Notes: generated by a model not told the origin, from the sequence alone. DNA of 64,000 bases from Pedobacter westerhofensis (GCF_900182595.1 NZ_FXTN01000008.1:266716-330715); one strand, 5' to 3'; counted from the stretch's first letter, positions 46,282 to 56,435 are shown. Made by a program: numbers and translations.

Positions 46282-47079
46282 TTAAACGAATGTGTATTCG
46301 ATATTAAATTGTTCGCCATAGCTGGTGATTTGCTGATATGCACAGGATGCCTCATATTCCCTTTTTGTCTCGATTATTACCGTGTGATTATCTTTCCAAT
46401 AGGCTTTAATTGGTAATTTATACCCTCTAATGATATAGATGCCTCCGTTCCCTCCGGGTAAAGCGATGTTAACATAAGTCAAAGCATACTCTTCTTTACC
46501 ACTGAATTGTACACTTAATTTAAAAACACCATTAGGTGCTAACGCTTCAGATAACAGCCAGCGGTGTCCTCCTTTTCCCCCAACGGAAAACGTTACCGTA
46601 ATTTGTTCAGTGAGCTCCGCCCACTTACTTTTTTCAACTTCGCGTTTTGCCAGTAATGTCTTTAACAGGCTAACGTTTTCCTGCTCTCCGGGATTTGCCC
46701 CATAAGCCTTAAGATATCTTTCTACCAGATATAAATCATTGTCTTCAATTTTCCTCTTTGAAATAACAGGCAAAACATCAGTTTTAAACTGTTCAAAAAT
46801 ATCAATGTCATAAACAGTATTGTCTTTGATATACTGATTCAAACCGAGGTCAAACTTATACTTTAAAAGCATGATATGCTGCTCTAAGCGCCGTTGGATC
46901 GCTTTTGTCCTGTAATTTTTGATATCAGTTTCAGTTCGCCTGATATCATGCAGGAACCATTGTTTTGAAGGACTGTAACCATCAAATACCATGTCGCCAG
47001 AATGATATTCTAAAAGATAGTTTAGCGTAGCTAAAAGGAGGGTTTTGTTTTTTTGCCGTTCTTCTTTGGTGAGTGCCAA
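46282..47079 (-). CDS. Uncharacterised protein, 265 residues, member of a duplicated pair
   Basis: I do not recognise the family. The protein is soluble, with a charged helical N-terminal half (KNKTLLLATLNYLLEYHSGD, then KNYRTKAIQRRLEQHIMLLK) and a beta-rich C-terminal half with GGKGGHRWLLSEALAPNG and ALPGGNGGIYIIRG. A decayed copy of this gene lies at 52770-53460 (many matched segments, frame destroyed). It follows the secreted-protein gene by 30 bases and is probably in its operon. Confidence 0.65.
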   Translation of the reverse strand: MALTKEERQKNKTLLLATLNYLLEYHSGDMVFDGYSPSKQWFLHDIRRTETDIKNYRTKAIQRRLEQHIMLLKYKFDLGLNQYIKDNTVYDIDIFEQFKTDVLPVISKRKIEDNDLYLVERYLKAYGANPGEQENVSLLKTLLAKREVEKSKWAELTEQITVTFSVGGKGGHRWLLSEALAPNGVFKLSVQFSGKEEYALTYVNIALPGGNGGIYIIRGYKLPIKAYWKDNHTVIIETKREYEASCAYQQITSYGEQFNIEYTFV

Positions 47080-47109
47080 TTGCGATGATTTAAGTTTCTT
47101 AAGCTTTCG

Positions 47110-47880
47110 TTAATTACGGATAAAGTAGTTACCATCAAATCTGTATGTGATAACCTTATCGGTCACCTGATACTTTTGGTCTACCAGGGGAATAGTAATT
47201 ACTTGGATGTTTTTATCATATGTGATCAGTTTAACCGGTCTTTCAGGGCGACGATAAACAGAGAAGAAATCAAAATCAACCCGCAGCTTGTTGGTTAATC
47301 CGCTCCTGGTTTTGATCAGCTTCACCTGATCACTTAAGCCAGCGTCTGAAACATTAAAAACACGTATTTCCTGACTGTTATCTTTACTTGAATAGATGGA
47401 ATGCGCGATCCCAAGATAATAAGTTTTACCAGACACTTTATGCGTGTATATATCTGAAAACCATCTGCCTGCTTCAAACTTTCCATCAGAGATTGTCTTT
47501 GCGTAAACTTTTCCTCCGGAACTATACTGATAAACATTGTAAAATATGTGCATGCTTCCCCCGAGTTCTGTATCCCAGGAGTAAATACGGAAAAGGCCGT
47601 CTTCGGAAGTTGCAATGGTAAGGCCGGATTCTTTGAGTGATTTAAATTCCGCAGCTAATGTTGAACGATCTGCTGTATACTTTAACAGCATCGACTGAAA
47701 AGTCTGATTAGCCTTTACCAGAGAATCACCGAGCGCCGCTTCAGGCTCAGTATTCTGACGCTCATACCAGTAATCTATTCTTTTATAACTTGCGAGCAGT
47801 TTATTTTCAATATCCGTATTGGCGAATACAGGCATGATGAGGGTTAGAAAGAAAATTGTAAGTATCGATTTTAATATCAT
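47110..47880 (-). CDS. Secreted protein of unknown function
   Basis: About 256 residues from the ATG at 47880 (signal peptide LKSILTIFFLTLIMPVFANTD); the frame opens at 47913. The mature part is beta-rich with no recognised motif (RIYSWDTELGGSMHIFYNVY, YYLGIAHSIYSSKDNS). The pair with the downstream gene (30-base gap) is the only clue. No homology claim is made. Confidence 0.65.
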   Translation of the reverse strand: MILKSILTIFFLTLIMPVFANTDIENKLLASYKRIDYWYERQNTEPEAALGDSLVKANQTFQSMLLKYTADRSTLAAEFKSLKESGLTIATSEDGLFRIYSWDTELGGSMHIFYNVYQYSSGGKVYAKTISDGKFEAGRWFSDIYTHKVSGKTYYLGIAHSIYSSKDNSQEIRVFNVSDAGLSDQVKLIKTRSGLTNKLRVDFDFFSVYRRPERPVKLITYDKNIQVITIPLVDQKYQVTDKVITYRFDGNYFIRN

Positions 47881-47978
47881 TGTTATCAGTAATTGCTTTA
47901 GTAAATATATCAACTAAGCTTCCTTTATTAAAACATTACTCATTTCTGAGGGGTTAAGAATGTGTAATTTATAATATT

Positions 47979-48941
47979 ATGCTGGCAAATAAGACAATAG
48001 TGGTGACAGGAGCTTCAAGCGGAGCAGGAAAAGCAATCGCTTTAGAATTTGCATTACACAAACCTACCCTGGTTCTGGCTGCGAGAAATCCGGAAGCTTT
48101 GCGTGAAGTAGCAGATGAATGTTCCCAGCTGGGGGCGCAGGTAAAAACCATCATTACTGATGTAACCGACGCAGGTGCGATGATCGAACTGGCGGCAGAG
48201 GCTAAAGCCTTTGGCGGCAAAATAGATATATGGGTAAACAATGCCGGTCTGCTCGCCGTAGGCAGCTTTGATGAGGTGCCATTGGCTGTGCATCAGCAGG
48301 TGATTGATACCAATCTTATGGGTTACATTAACGGAGCGCATGTTGTTCTGCCTTATTTTAAACATCAAAAGCACGGTGTGCTGATCAATAATATCTCTAT
48401 CGGCGGATTTCTTCCTGTTCCTTTCGGAGTAGGTTATTCTGCCAGCAAATTTGGCCTGAGGGGATTCTCAGCAGCTCTGAAAGCAGAACTGGCGGATTGG
48501 CCAGACATTCATATCTGCGATGCCTTTCCGGCATTTTTAGATACTCCGGGGATACAACATGCAGCAAACTATACCGGCAAATACCTAAAGCCTGCTCCTC
48601 CTGTATATGATCCCCGCCGTGTAGCCATCGCGATAGTGAAACTGGCGGAAAAACCCCGGGCTGAAGTTATGATCGGAAGTGTATCTACCTTATTGAGGGT
48701 ATCATACGGCTTGTTTCCCGCATTAACGCGTGGGATCACAGGCGCGGTTATCCGTACGTACCTAAAAAATGCTGATCCAATCGCAAAATCTGATGGGAAT
48801 GTTTTTGGTCCTGTGGATTACGGGAACGCTGTCTATGGGGGCTGGGGAATTCCGGGAAAACCCAAAGCTCACCGCAAGTATCTTGTTGCGGGATTACTGC
48901 TTGCAACTGCTGCAGGTTTACTATCGCTGCGCCAGAAATAA
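47979..48941 (+). CDS. Short-chain dehydrogenase/reductase (SDR)
   Basis: The 320-residue protein has the SDR nucleotide motif VVTGASSGAGKAIALEF, the NNAG motif (DIWVNNAGLL), a Ser in INNISIGGF and the YSASKFGL catalytic Tyr/Lys. The length is above a single-domain SDR because of a C-terminal extension with one hydrophobic helix (VAGLLLATAAGLLSLR). Substrate unknown. It is divergent from the secreted-protein gene. Confidence 0.9.
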   Translation: MLANKTIVVTGASSGAGKAIALEFALHKPTLVLAARNPEALREVADECSQLGAQVKTIITDVTDAGAMIELAAEAKAFGGKIDIWVNNAGLLAVGSFDEVPLAVHQQVIDTNLMGYINGAHVVLPYFKHQKHGVLINNISIGGFLPVPFGVGYSASKFGLRGFSAALKAELADWPDIHICDAFPAFLDTPGIQHAANYTGKYLKPAPPVYDPRRVAIAIVKLAEKPRAEVMIGSVSTLLRVSYGLFPALTRGITGAVIRTYLKNADPIAKSDGNVFGPVDYGNAVYGGWGIPGKPKAHRKYLVAGLLLATAAGLLSLRQK

Positions 48942-49055
48942 GTATCCCGGCATTTTCAATTCCTAGATATTTTGTCTGTTTTGATCGATTCAAAGATTTG
49001 AGTACTTTTATCCTCCAGGTGATATATATACCTGTTAACGATTCTCAATTTCTTT

Positions 49056-50468
49056 ATGCGACTATCTAACCAGATATCTTCTTTTTTCTCCGTCTTAAAA
49101 CAGGCCCTGGCGGGCCGCGAAGTTGATTTGACATCGATCAGCATCAAGAGAGCGATTGTCCTTTTGGCTATTCCTATGATGCTGGAAATGGCGATGGAAT
49201 CTGTTTTTGCTTTAGTTGATCTTTATTTTGTGGGGCATCTGGAAAACAGCAGGATCGCGATTCAGACAGTAGGGCTTACAGAGTCGGTGCTTACTGTCAT
49301 CTATTCGCTCGCGATTGGCTTGAGCATGGCCGCTACGGCTGTTGTTGCCCGCCGCATCGGAGAAAAGAATCCTGAAGCGGCAGCCAAAGCAGGAATGCAA
49401 ACTATTGTAATCGCATTTGTGATGAATGTGGCTATCAGCATTGCCGGTTTTATATATGCCAAAGATATCCTTCTGATCATGGGGGCTTCAATTGAAACCG
49501 CTAATCATGGAACTGAGTTTGTCCGCATTATGATGGGTGGAAGCATAATTATCGTCATGTTGTTTTTGATTAACGGGATCTTCAGAGGGGCCGGTAATGC
49601 TGCGATTGCAATGCGCAGTTTATGGATCGCAAACATCGCCAACATCATTCTGTGCCCTATTTTTATTCGCGGCCTGGGCCCGATACCTGCTTTCGGTTTA
49701 ACGGGAGCTGCAATGGCGACTACTATTGGCCGCAGCCTGGGCGTTTGCTATCAGGTTTACTGTCTATGGAACGGTAAAAATATTCTAAAGATCCGTCCCC
49801 AGTACTTTATACCCGAATGGGAACAGATCAAAGCAATTACAAAAATTGCAGCTCCGGGCATTTTACAGTTTGTGATTGCGAGCTGCAGCTGGATTTTCCT
49901 GGCAGAATTGGTGGCCACTACCGGTGGAGACACAGGCTCGGCAGGTTATCAAACCTCATTACGGCTCATGATGTTTTTCCTGCTGCCGATATGGGGATTA
50001 AGCAATGCAGCTGCAACTTTGGTTGGTCAGAATTTGGGTGCCGGACACGTGGACAGGGCCGAGCAATCGGTATATCAAACGATCAGATATGCGGTAGTGA
50101 TCTTAGCGGTTGTAAGTATTTTATTCCTGACCTGCGGAAACTTGTTTGCGTCGTTTTTTACCGAGGACGAGGCAGTCAGGGATGTAGCAACTCTATCACT
50201 CAGGATTTTGAGCTTTGGTTTTATCATTTATGGTATGGGCATGATCTTTACGAGTGCCTTTAATGGCGCAGGAGATACATCTACACCAACAAAAATCAAT
50301 CTCTTTACATTTTGGGTGTTCCAGATTCCTTTTGCTTATCTGCTGGCTAAATATTTTGAAATGGGGCCAAAGGGGGTGTTTATTTCTATTCCTACCGCAG
50401 AGATTGGATTAACTATAGCTGCCTATATCCTTTTTAAGAAGGGTAAATGGAAAAAAACCCAGGTGTAA
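49056..50468 (+). CDS. MATE-family efflux transporter
   Basis: The 470-residue protein has about twelve membrane helices in two halves, with the typical VDLYFVGHL segment near residue 50, GIFRGAGNAAIAMR, and SAFNGAGDTSTPTKINLFTFW in the second half. MATE pumps export cationic drugs or metabolites in exchange for Na+ or H+. The start (MRLSNQISSFFSVLKQALAG) fits the family's short amphipathic N-terminus. The gene stands alone. Confidence 0.94.
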   Translation: MRLSNQISSFFSVLKQALAGREVDLTSISIKRAIVLLAIPMMLEMAMESVFALVDLYFVGHLENSRIAIQTVGLTESVLTVIYSLAIGLSMAATAVVARRIGEKNPEAAAKAGMQTIVIAFVMNVAISIAGFIYAKDILLIMGASIETANHGTEFVRIMMGGSIIIVMLFLINGIFRGAGNAAIAMRSLWIANIANIILCPIFIRGLGPIPAFGLTGAAMATTIGRSLGVCYQVYCLWNGKNILKIRPQYFIPEWEQIKAITKIAAPGILQFVIASCSWIFLAELVATTGGDTGSAGYQTSLRLMMFFLLPIWGLSNAAATLVGQNLGAGHVDRAEQSVYQTIRYAVVILAVVSILFLTCGNLFASFFTEDEAVRDVATLSLRILSFGFIIYGMGMIFTSAFNGAGDTSTPTKINLFTFWVFQIPFAYLLAKYFEMGPKGVFISIPTAEIGLTIAAYILFKKGKWKKTQV

Positions 50469-50777
50469 CTGAACTTTGAGTGCCTGTTGGTGGTTGGGAC
50501 ATTTGTTGCGTATCCTGATCAGCTGGCTTTAAGCTACCCTTCAGCTACCTATCGCCTGGCGGTATCCTATCCTTGGGTACGTTAGTTTTACCTGATCTCC
50601 AACTGAAAGCTTTGATGTTGAATTGATATCCCAAAGTCCTACGATCTTTAAGCAATGTTTGGGGCTGGGCGGATATATTTCGCGCCGATTTCCGCCAAAT
50701 GGTGACAACTAATTGATTTACTTGCAATTAATGAGAATTTGATTGAAATTTTATTAAACATTTAAATCGAAATCAAA
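50469..50777. other. Intergenic region at the start of the accessory segment
   Basis: About 309 bases with no gene. The left half is moderately GC-rich and the right half, next to the DUF6266-like gene, is AT-rich. No clear promoter consensus is found. Confidence 0.4.
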
Positions 50778-51422
50778 ATGGCAAAATTACCAAACGGCTT
50801 TAATGGTCCTTTCAAAGGAAGATTAGGCAAAGCAATAGCTTACATCGTAAACGGTGAAAATCTCTTGCGCTCAATTCCGGAAAGGAATAAAGAAAAAGAT
50901 CGGATAGAAACTGACCAGCGAAAGCGGATGGAGCTCACAAATACTTTACTTGCTCCGGTAAAAGATTTTATCAAATTCGGATACAATTATCTAACGAGCG
51001 TATATCCCAGCTGTAATCATCACAATGCGGCGGTTAAAATAATGCTAAAATTGATCTCAGGCACCTTTCCAGAACTTTACATTGATTACTCCAAAGTATT
51101 ATTTGCATATGGGAATTTGCCGTTATCCGAAAATCTGGCTGTAGAGGTGGTGAAAGAAGGATTGAAGTTTAGCTGGGATACTACTACACTGGAAAAAGGA
51201 GCATCAAAAAAAGATCATGTAATGGTGCTGGCGTTTTACCCGGAATTAAAAAGCGCTGATTTTATTAGAAGTGGTGCACAAAGGGCGGTAGGATCAGAAC
51301 TACTGCAGCTGGCTGCATGTAAAAAAAACAGTATTGTAGAAATCTACATCGCATTTATATCAGACGACCAGTCCAGGGTTTCAAACAGTCATTATTTAGG
51401 TCAGATCAAATGGCCGGGTTAG
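50778..51422 (+). CDS. DUF6266-like protein
   Basis: The 214-residue protein starts with the family-like AKLPNGFNGPFKGRLGKA, then IAYIVNGENLLRSIPERN. A Lys/Glu-rich helix and a beta-rich body follow (IYIAFISDDQSRVSNSHYLG). It resembles the gene at 57542 in the N-terminal Gly-containing segment, so the two may be distant paralogs. Such proteins are frequent in Sphingobacteriaceae; function is unknown. A long hairpin (S repeat) lies 33 bases after its stop. Confidence 0.7.
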   Translation: MAKLPNGFNGPFKGRLGKAIAYIVNGENLLRSIPERNKEKDRIETDQRKRMELTNTLLAPVKDFIKFGYNYLTSVYPSCNHHNAAVKIMLKLISGTFPELYIDYSKVLFAYGNLPLSENLAVEVVKEGLKFSWDTTTLEKGASKKDHVMVLAFYPELKSADFIRSGAQRAVGSELLQLAACKKNSIVEIYIAFISDDQSRVSNSHYLGQIKWPG

Positions 51423-51454
51423 GGCGTTGCACAGTAAGGATCAAGTGTGACCAC

Positions 51455-51510
51455 AGCTAGCCTTAAAATATCAATTTTTTAAGGCTAGCTCAGTTTTAGA
51501 CCTTAAACAG
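51455..51510 (+). repeat. S repeat, copy S1
   Basis: A perfect 14-bp stem (51455-51468 with 51477-51490, AGCTAGCCTTAAAA/TTTTAAGGCTAGCT) is followed by the conserved tail CAGTTTTAGACCTTAAA. It could end transcription of the DUF6266-like gene. The same structure with paired base changes occurs at 62061, 62133 and (degenerate) 53866. Confidence 0.8.
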
Positions 51511-51552
51511 GAGATGTAATTGGAACTTGACTTATTACTGCAACGTTCTAAA

Positions 51553-52569
51553 CTATTTCTTCAACATAGGAATTACCTTTGTACCAATCAATTCTATCGA
51601 CTTCAGTAATTGCTGATGATTAAGGCCTGCATTATCCATTTGAAAAGTAAAACGGTCAACACCGCCCAAGGCTTCGCTATGCCTTACTAATTTTTCAGCT
51701 ACCTGCTCTGGTCCTCCTAGAACTAGGACACCTCCAGGGGCGATCAGATTCTTAAACTTCGCCTCGGTTACCGGTGGCCAGCCACGTTCTCTGCCCAGCC
51801 TCGTCCACAATTGTGCATAGCCGGGATAATATTGTGCAACGGCCTGCTCCATATTGGCAGCAACATAACCAGGCGAGTGCAGGCCAACTTTTAGTTGCTC
51901 CGGGTTGAATCCCGCCTTGCGGCCCGCCTGCCTGTAAAGATCAACCAATGGCCTAAAACGTTCTGTTTCGCCACCAATTACAGCAACCATCAAGGGCAAG
52001 CCCAATGATCCCGCACGGGCAAAGGATTCTGGCGTACCTCCTACACCAAGCCAAACCGGCAGTTTATCCTGTAACGCCCTTGGATAAACAGGCTGATTTT
52101 TCAACGCCGGCCTGAATTTGCCCGACCATGTGACAAACTCCTGGTCACGTATCTGGAGCAATAAATCCAGTTTTTCTTTAAACAGCGCATCATAATCTTC
52201 AAGATCAAATCCAAACAGCGGATATGACTCTATAGCAGACCCGCGGCCAACCACCAGCTCTGCCCGGCCTTTGGAAATCAGGTCTAGGGTCGCGAAGCTT
52301 TGATACACCCGTACCGGATCAGAAGTGCTCAAAACAGCAACTGCACTGGCTAGCCTGATACGTTTAGTTCTGACGGCTGCAGCTGATAAGATCACCGCCG
52401 GAGCAGAATCCAGAAATTCCTTTTTGTGATGCTCACCGATGCCGAAAATATCCAGACCAGCTTCATCAGCCAGGGAAATCCTTTCCAGTAACTGTTCCAT
52501 CGCATCAACGCTGCTAAGCTCGTTGCTGCCATACATTGCTGATGCAAAACTATCTATTCCTATTTCCAC
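51553..52569 (-). CDS. LLM-class flavin-dependent oxidoreductase
   Basis: About 339 residues from a GTG at 52569 (V/M-EIGIDSFASAMYG). The open frame reaches 52608 but only through a TTG, and homologs usually begin at this segment. The bacterial luciferase-like fold is shown by SLADEAGLDIFGIGEHH near residue 38, VGRGSAIESYPLFGFDLEDY and PVWLGVGGTPESFARAG. It uses flavin; the substrate is unknown. It converges with the DUF6266-like gene, with the S1 hairpin between them. Confidence 0.9.
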   Translation of the reverse strand: MEIGIDSFASAMYGSNELSSVDAMEQLLERISLADEAGLDIFGIGEHHKKEFLDSAPAVILSAAAVRTKRIRLASAVAVLSTSDPVRVYQSFATLDLISKGRAELVVGRGSAIESYPLFGFDLEDYDALFKEKLDLLLQIRDQEFVTWSGKFRPALKNQPVYPRALQDKLPVWLGVGGTPESFARAGSLGLPLMVAVIGGETERFRPLVDLYRQAGRKAGFNPEQLKVGLHSPGYVAANMEQAVAQYYPGYAQLWTRLGRERGWPPVTEAKFKNLIAPGGVLVLGGPEQVAEKLVRHSEALGGVDRFTFQMDNAGLNHQQLLKSIELIGTKVIPMLKK

Positions 52570-52769
52570 AATATTCGTATTATTTTCCTGGTATGTTATT
52601 AGTACCAATATAGGAAAGATTATATCGCCGTTACCTCAAATTTCAGGAAATTCCCGCCCATCACGAGCTGCTTGTCATTTATTGGGATGCAGTGGTTTTT
52701 TTTTGTATGGTCAAACAAAGCAATATTCGATAGTAACCAATTTATCGCAACTGCCTATCTGCGCAATGA

Positions 52770-53460
52770 TTTACACATTCCTTTTTTTTTTTAATTACCA
52801 AAGTGTCCTCATCCTTCCAGTAAACTTTAATTACCAGCTTCTCTCTTCTGGCGGTATGAATACTCGGCTCTTTGTAATCAAATATTGACATAAGTCTAAG
52901 CAATCTCTCCTTCTCCGCAAATTCGTACGCTTAATTTAAAAAGTCCTTAGGCGCTATTTCTTTATATAATAGCCATTTGTGAATTGTACTCCACTTTGTA
53001 CAAGACAATCCAACAGTATATAAATCAACACATTCGGCCGATTTAGTTATTTCAGCTTCACGTTTTGATAATAATGCCTTAAAAGCCTGATATTTTCCTG
53101 CTCTGAAGGATGTGTGATATAACTTTAAGATATTGTTTTATTAAGTACAGGTCGTTGTCAAAAATGGTTCCTTTTGGAAGAAAAGGCATTACGTCAGTTC
53201 TGAAGTCTTCAAAAATATCAAGTTCGTAATCAGTATTTTATCTAATATAACTAATCAGTCGTAAGTCATACTTATGCCATAGCACTGATACATTCAAGTT
53301 CAAGCGCCGCTGGATTGGCTTTTACATATATTTTTTGATATCTAATTCGATTTTTCTGATCTCATCCACCTACCACATTTTTGAGGGGCTGTAACTATCA
53401 AAAACCGTATCAGTCGAATAATACATTGAATCTGCTAAAGTATTAAAATTGAGAAGACAC
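52770..53460 (-). pseudogene. Decayed paralog of the gene at 46282-47079
   Basis: Nucleotide blocks match the intact gene in order over about 690 bases. Examples are GAATTGTAC...CTTAATTTAAAAA, TTCAAAAATATCAA, AAGCGCCG(C/T)TGGAT and GA(G/A)GG(G/A)CTGTAACTATCAAA. Many indels and stop codons destroy the frame. The 3' end of this copy meets the R1 repeat. It shows that this locus was duplicated and then lost. Confidence 0.7.
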
Positions 53461-53478
53461 AAAAATCTCCGCATTTTT

Positions 53479-53606
53479 GGTACTGCCGAGCTTTTTCGAA
53501 TTCAAAAATTCCGATTTCAAACTATTATGCAGATAATGTATAAAAGGTTATTGAGCTTTTAGAGTGTGAAGGTGGGTTTTGAAATGGTGGTAAACCCGTT
53601 TTCAAA
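53479..53606 (-). repeat. R repeat, copy R1 (degraded)
   Basis: It lacks the left arm of the hairpin but keeps TGCCGAGCTTTTTCG. It then retains ATTCCGATTTCAAACTAT, GTGAAGG(T/G)GGGTTTTGAAATGGTGGT and TTTCAAAC, aligned with the better copies. A fic remnant directly follows. Confidence 0.7.
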
Positions 53607-53865
53607 CCAGTTCTTATATTTCAGTCCCGAAAAGGGTGTTTAACTTCAAACTGGAAAAGCCTATCGCATTTTTTAAAAGAAATCTAAGGGATACTTTTAT
53701 TATCGTTTAAATAAACCAATAGGTTATAAAGTTTCGCTTCAATAATCCCCTTCCATCTGCGGTGAAGTGTAAAAAACTGTGCCTACGTTTGGTTCGCTGC
53801 GGCTTCTTTGATATACACTTGTGCGATTGGATTGCTTGTTTAGTCACTGAACTGGCTTGAATATA
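53607..53865 (-). pseudogene. fic gene remnant, central part
   Basis: About 255 bases match the intact fic gene at 61397-61651. On the minus strand the Fic motif reads HPFRD-stop-NIRTG in place of HPFRDGNGRTG, and further frameshifts occur. The N- and C-terminal parts are missing. It is flanked by R1 on the 3' side and S2 on the 5' side, the same order as R3-fic-S3. Confidence 0.8.
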
Positions 53866-53928
53866 CAATTTAGCTAAACTTTAATATATTAAATGTTTAA
53901 GGCTCAGCTTAGTTTTTGACCTTTATAA
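53866..53928 (-). repeat. S repeat, copy S2 (degenerate)
   Basis: The stem AGCTAAACTTTAA...TTTAAGGCTCAGCT is imperfect, followed by TAGTTTTTGACCTTTA. It lies where S3 lies relative to the intact fic gene. Confidence 0.6.
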
Positions 53929-54733
53929 TAATATAGCAATTAGCGGACATTTGAGTTATATTATAGTATTTTATCGATCTCAGGCTGATATTTGATTTGG
54001 CAGAAAAACAATTCCTTTAGACATAGCTGCATAAAATGGATTAAAAAAATGATAAACGGTATTTGAAAATTTCCCATTTAGGCAATCTATTCATCGACAG
54101 CCGATATTAATAAGCTAAATTCTTAATTTTATGCCCAGATTATTATTATTAGATATTCTATACGATACTGACCTCCCATATTCAAAGGGGCTGGTTGTGC
54201 TGGGAGCATGCGTATATTCTATTTAAAAGGCTCCTATGCATTTACCTCGACTATTTCTTAATAAACAGCGGTTATATATCAATTGGTGTAATAGCTGAGA
54301 ATTAGAACATCTAAATATTTACATTAGAAAAAATCACATCTATTTCTCATAAAATTAAGGCCAAACATTAAGCTATATGATAAAAGTAACACACACCTGA
54401 ATCCAACGACTGCGGTTTTATTAAATTCTTTTTAACAGAGCGTTCAAACAGAAAATAGTAAAGATGCAAATCTTCATAAAAAATCAGATAAACTACTACC
54501 TGAAAAATAAAGTCAAATTTATATAACAGTGTGGGTCTAGGTAGAATGGCTGGGAACCCATTAATCTCCAAGTCAAGAACCATGAGCACTCTATAGGTTT
54601 TTCTCTAGCTAAATAGTCAGGAACAATGGGACACGGCAAAATCACTAAATACAAATTGATGTTAAATCAAATTTTAAACCTTTTTTCCTCTTCCAGTAAG
54701 ATTATAAACTATTAAATCTTTAATAAAACGCTT
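53929..54733. other. AT-rich region without a supported gene
   Basis: About 800 AT-rich bases. A 73-codon minus-strand frame (54368-54589) has no recognisable features. A short frame at 54131-54223 (MPRLLLLDILYDTD) looks like the start of a membrane protein but stops after 31 codons. No other signal is seen. Confidence 0.4.
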
Positions 54734-56314
54734 ATGAAAAACCACAAAAAATTATTCTGCACTTCCTTACTTATCATATTAGGATTTTCAGCTTGTAAAA
54801 AAACTCAAGATGAGCCGGTAAATAAACCTTCAAAAAATGATAAAGCAATTGACTATATACTTCCGTCCGATTTGGTTTGGACTAATCAGTATTATCCTTG
54901 GGCTAGCAGCAATATTCTATCTCCTTTTGCTGGAGGAACATCAAGGGAATTTCCAACAGAATACATCTCTGACAATAAATTAAGCGATGGTTGGGAATTA
55001 TATTCAAATACGTTTTCTAGTACACTGATAGATAGTCAAAAAAAATATTTCATTATTTATAATAGGTTCAGAGGGCTTATGAGGATCTACTATTATCTAG
55101 ATAATTCTAATTTTAGTTCTACTCAAAATATTGTGTGGGAGCTTGGACTAAATGGGGCTTCAGATGCATCAAATAATTCGAATATTCTTAATTTTGAACA
55201 AGGTGAGTTATTTGATAATTCGATTAAACTGGCTTATACCACGAAAGTTCAGGGGGCAAAAAAGGTACAACCAAATGGATGCTGGTATGCGGAACAATTT
55301 GAATTGGCTTACGATCAATCACTGTCCGATCAGGATTATAGCGTAAATGTTCTAAAATTCGGATTCTATGCGCAGAATGTGACAAACTATACATTTGAAG
55401 GAACTCAGACTGGCACTATTGACGGTACAATCCAAGTTCCTAAACCAGCTTCTGGTAGTTTTTGGTCCAGTGTTTTAAACGGATCACTAAATCTTGGCTT
55501 AAGTTCGATTGGTATCGGAGGATCCACTGCTCTAAAAACAATTTTCAGTAGTGGATTGGGCAAATTAAAAATAGATCAGATTGATAGTACCGTTCTTTCT
55601 TACGTTGCGACATCAGATCCTATTAAGGGACTTCCTAAAAGTATCTTTAATGCTATTTTAGGGAAAAATTCGGGCGGCACTGGATATAGTACTGAAAAAG
55701 TAAACCTTAAAATGAATACATCGATTAAACTTCAAGGTACTAGTATTGGTTCTCCTACAGGATTAGGAACTGTGAATACGCTTCTTTCAGGTACACAAAA
55801 TTTATATTCTGACGATAGTGGTATCATTCCATTGTTCACAAAAAGACTGGGTGTATTTAATATAGTTGGTGTACCAAGTATTGTCAGATCAAGTTCTCAT
55901 GAAAATTTGGAAACAAAGACTATAACAACAGCTACGTATGACTTGGATCTAAATTCATTTTCTATTATATGGAATCCTGATGTAATTAATACAACTCCAA
56001 CTGGAGCATCGATTCAAAATATAAAGAAAGAAATGATCTTGATAAAAGTCACAGCACCTGTTAACGCTAATGAACAATTTTATTCAAATGAATATATCAC
56101 TGATAATGGAGAAATTTCTAAGGCTGTAATTAATAATGCATCAATTTCTTATTCAAGGCCTTTTTTAACTAATGCTCCAGTACATTGGGCACCAAATATT
56201 GGAGGATATGGAGTTCGTATTTCATTTGATGTTGTACCAAATGATCAAAGTCCAAAAATTACAATAATCAAGACTGTGAAAGCCGTTGAGACCGTAATAC
56301 CAGATGACTTGTAG
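54734..56314 (+). CDS. AT-rich lipoprotein of unknown function, 526 residues
   Basis: It begins with a lipoprotein signal (LLIILGFSACKKTQDEP), so it is probably anchored in the outer or inner membrane. The rest is Ser/Thr/Asn-rich and beta-rich with no recognisable domain (SKNDKAIDYILPSDLVWTN, GTGYSTEKVNLKMNTSIKL). Codons are strongly AT-biased compared with genes to the left, suggesting transfer. A strong terminator follows. Confidence 0.75.
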   Translation: MKNHKKLFCTSLLIILGFSACKKTQDEPVNKPSKNDKAIDYILPSDLVWTNQYYPWASSNILSPFAGGTSREFPTEYISDNKLSDGWELYSNTFSSTLIDSQKKYFIIYNRFRGLMRIYYYLDNSNFSSTQNIVWELGLNGASDASNNSNILNFEQGELFDNSIKLAYTTKVQGAKKVQPNGCWYAEQFELAYDQSLSDQDYSVNVLKFGFYAQNVTNYTFEGTQTGTIDGTIQVPKPASGSFWSSVLNGSLNLGLSSIGIGGSTALKTIFSSGLGKLKIDQIDSTVLSYVATSDPIKGLPKSIFNAILGKNSGGTGYSTEKVNLKMNTSIKLQGTSIGSPTGLGTVNTLLSGTQNLYSDDSGIIPLFTKRLGVFNIVGVPSIVRSSSHENLETKTITTATYDLDLNSFSIIWNPDVINTTPTGASIQNIKKEMILIKVTAPVNANEQFYSNEYITDNGEISKAVINNASISYSRPFLTNAPVHWAPNIGGYGVRISFDVVPNDQSPKITIIKTVKAVETVIPDDL

Positions 56315-56396
56315 ACTTAGTAAAAAATCAGATTTATAACAAGCATCTTGTTATTTGATAGGATCCGGAGCTGTAAAAATGTATATTGTAATTACC

Positions 56397-56435
56397 GCAC
56401 ATGTTTGAAATGAAGATTCCAAACATGTGCTTTTT
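56397..56435 (+). terminator. Terminator after the lipoprotein gene
   Basis: A perfect 11-bp stem (56397-56407 with 56420-56430, GCACATGTTTG/CAAACATGTGC) with a 12-base loop is followed by T5. Confidence 0.9.

Noticed and set aside
54368..54589. 73-codon minus-strand frame
   Set aside because: No conserved features in AT-rich debris.
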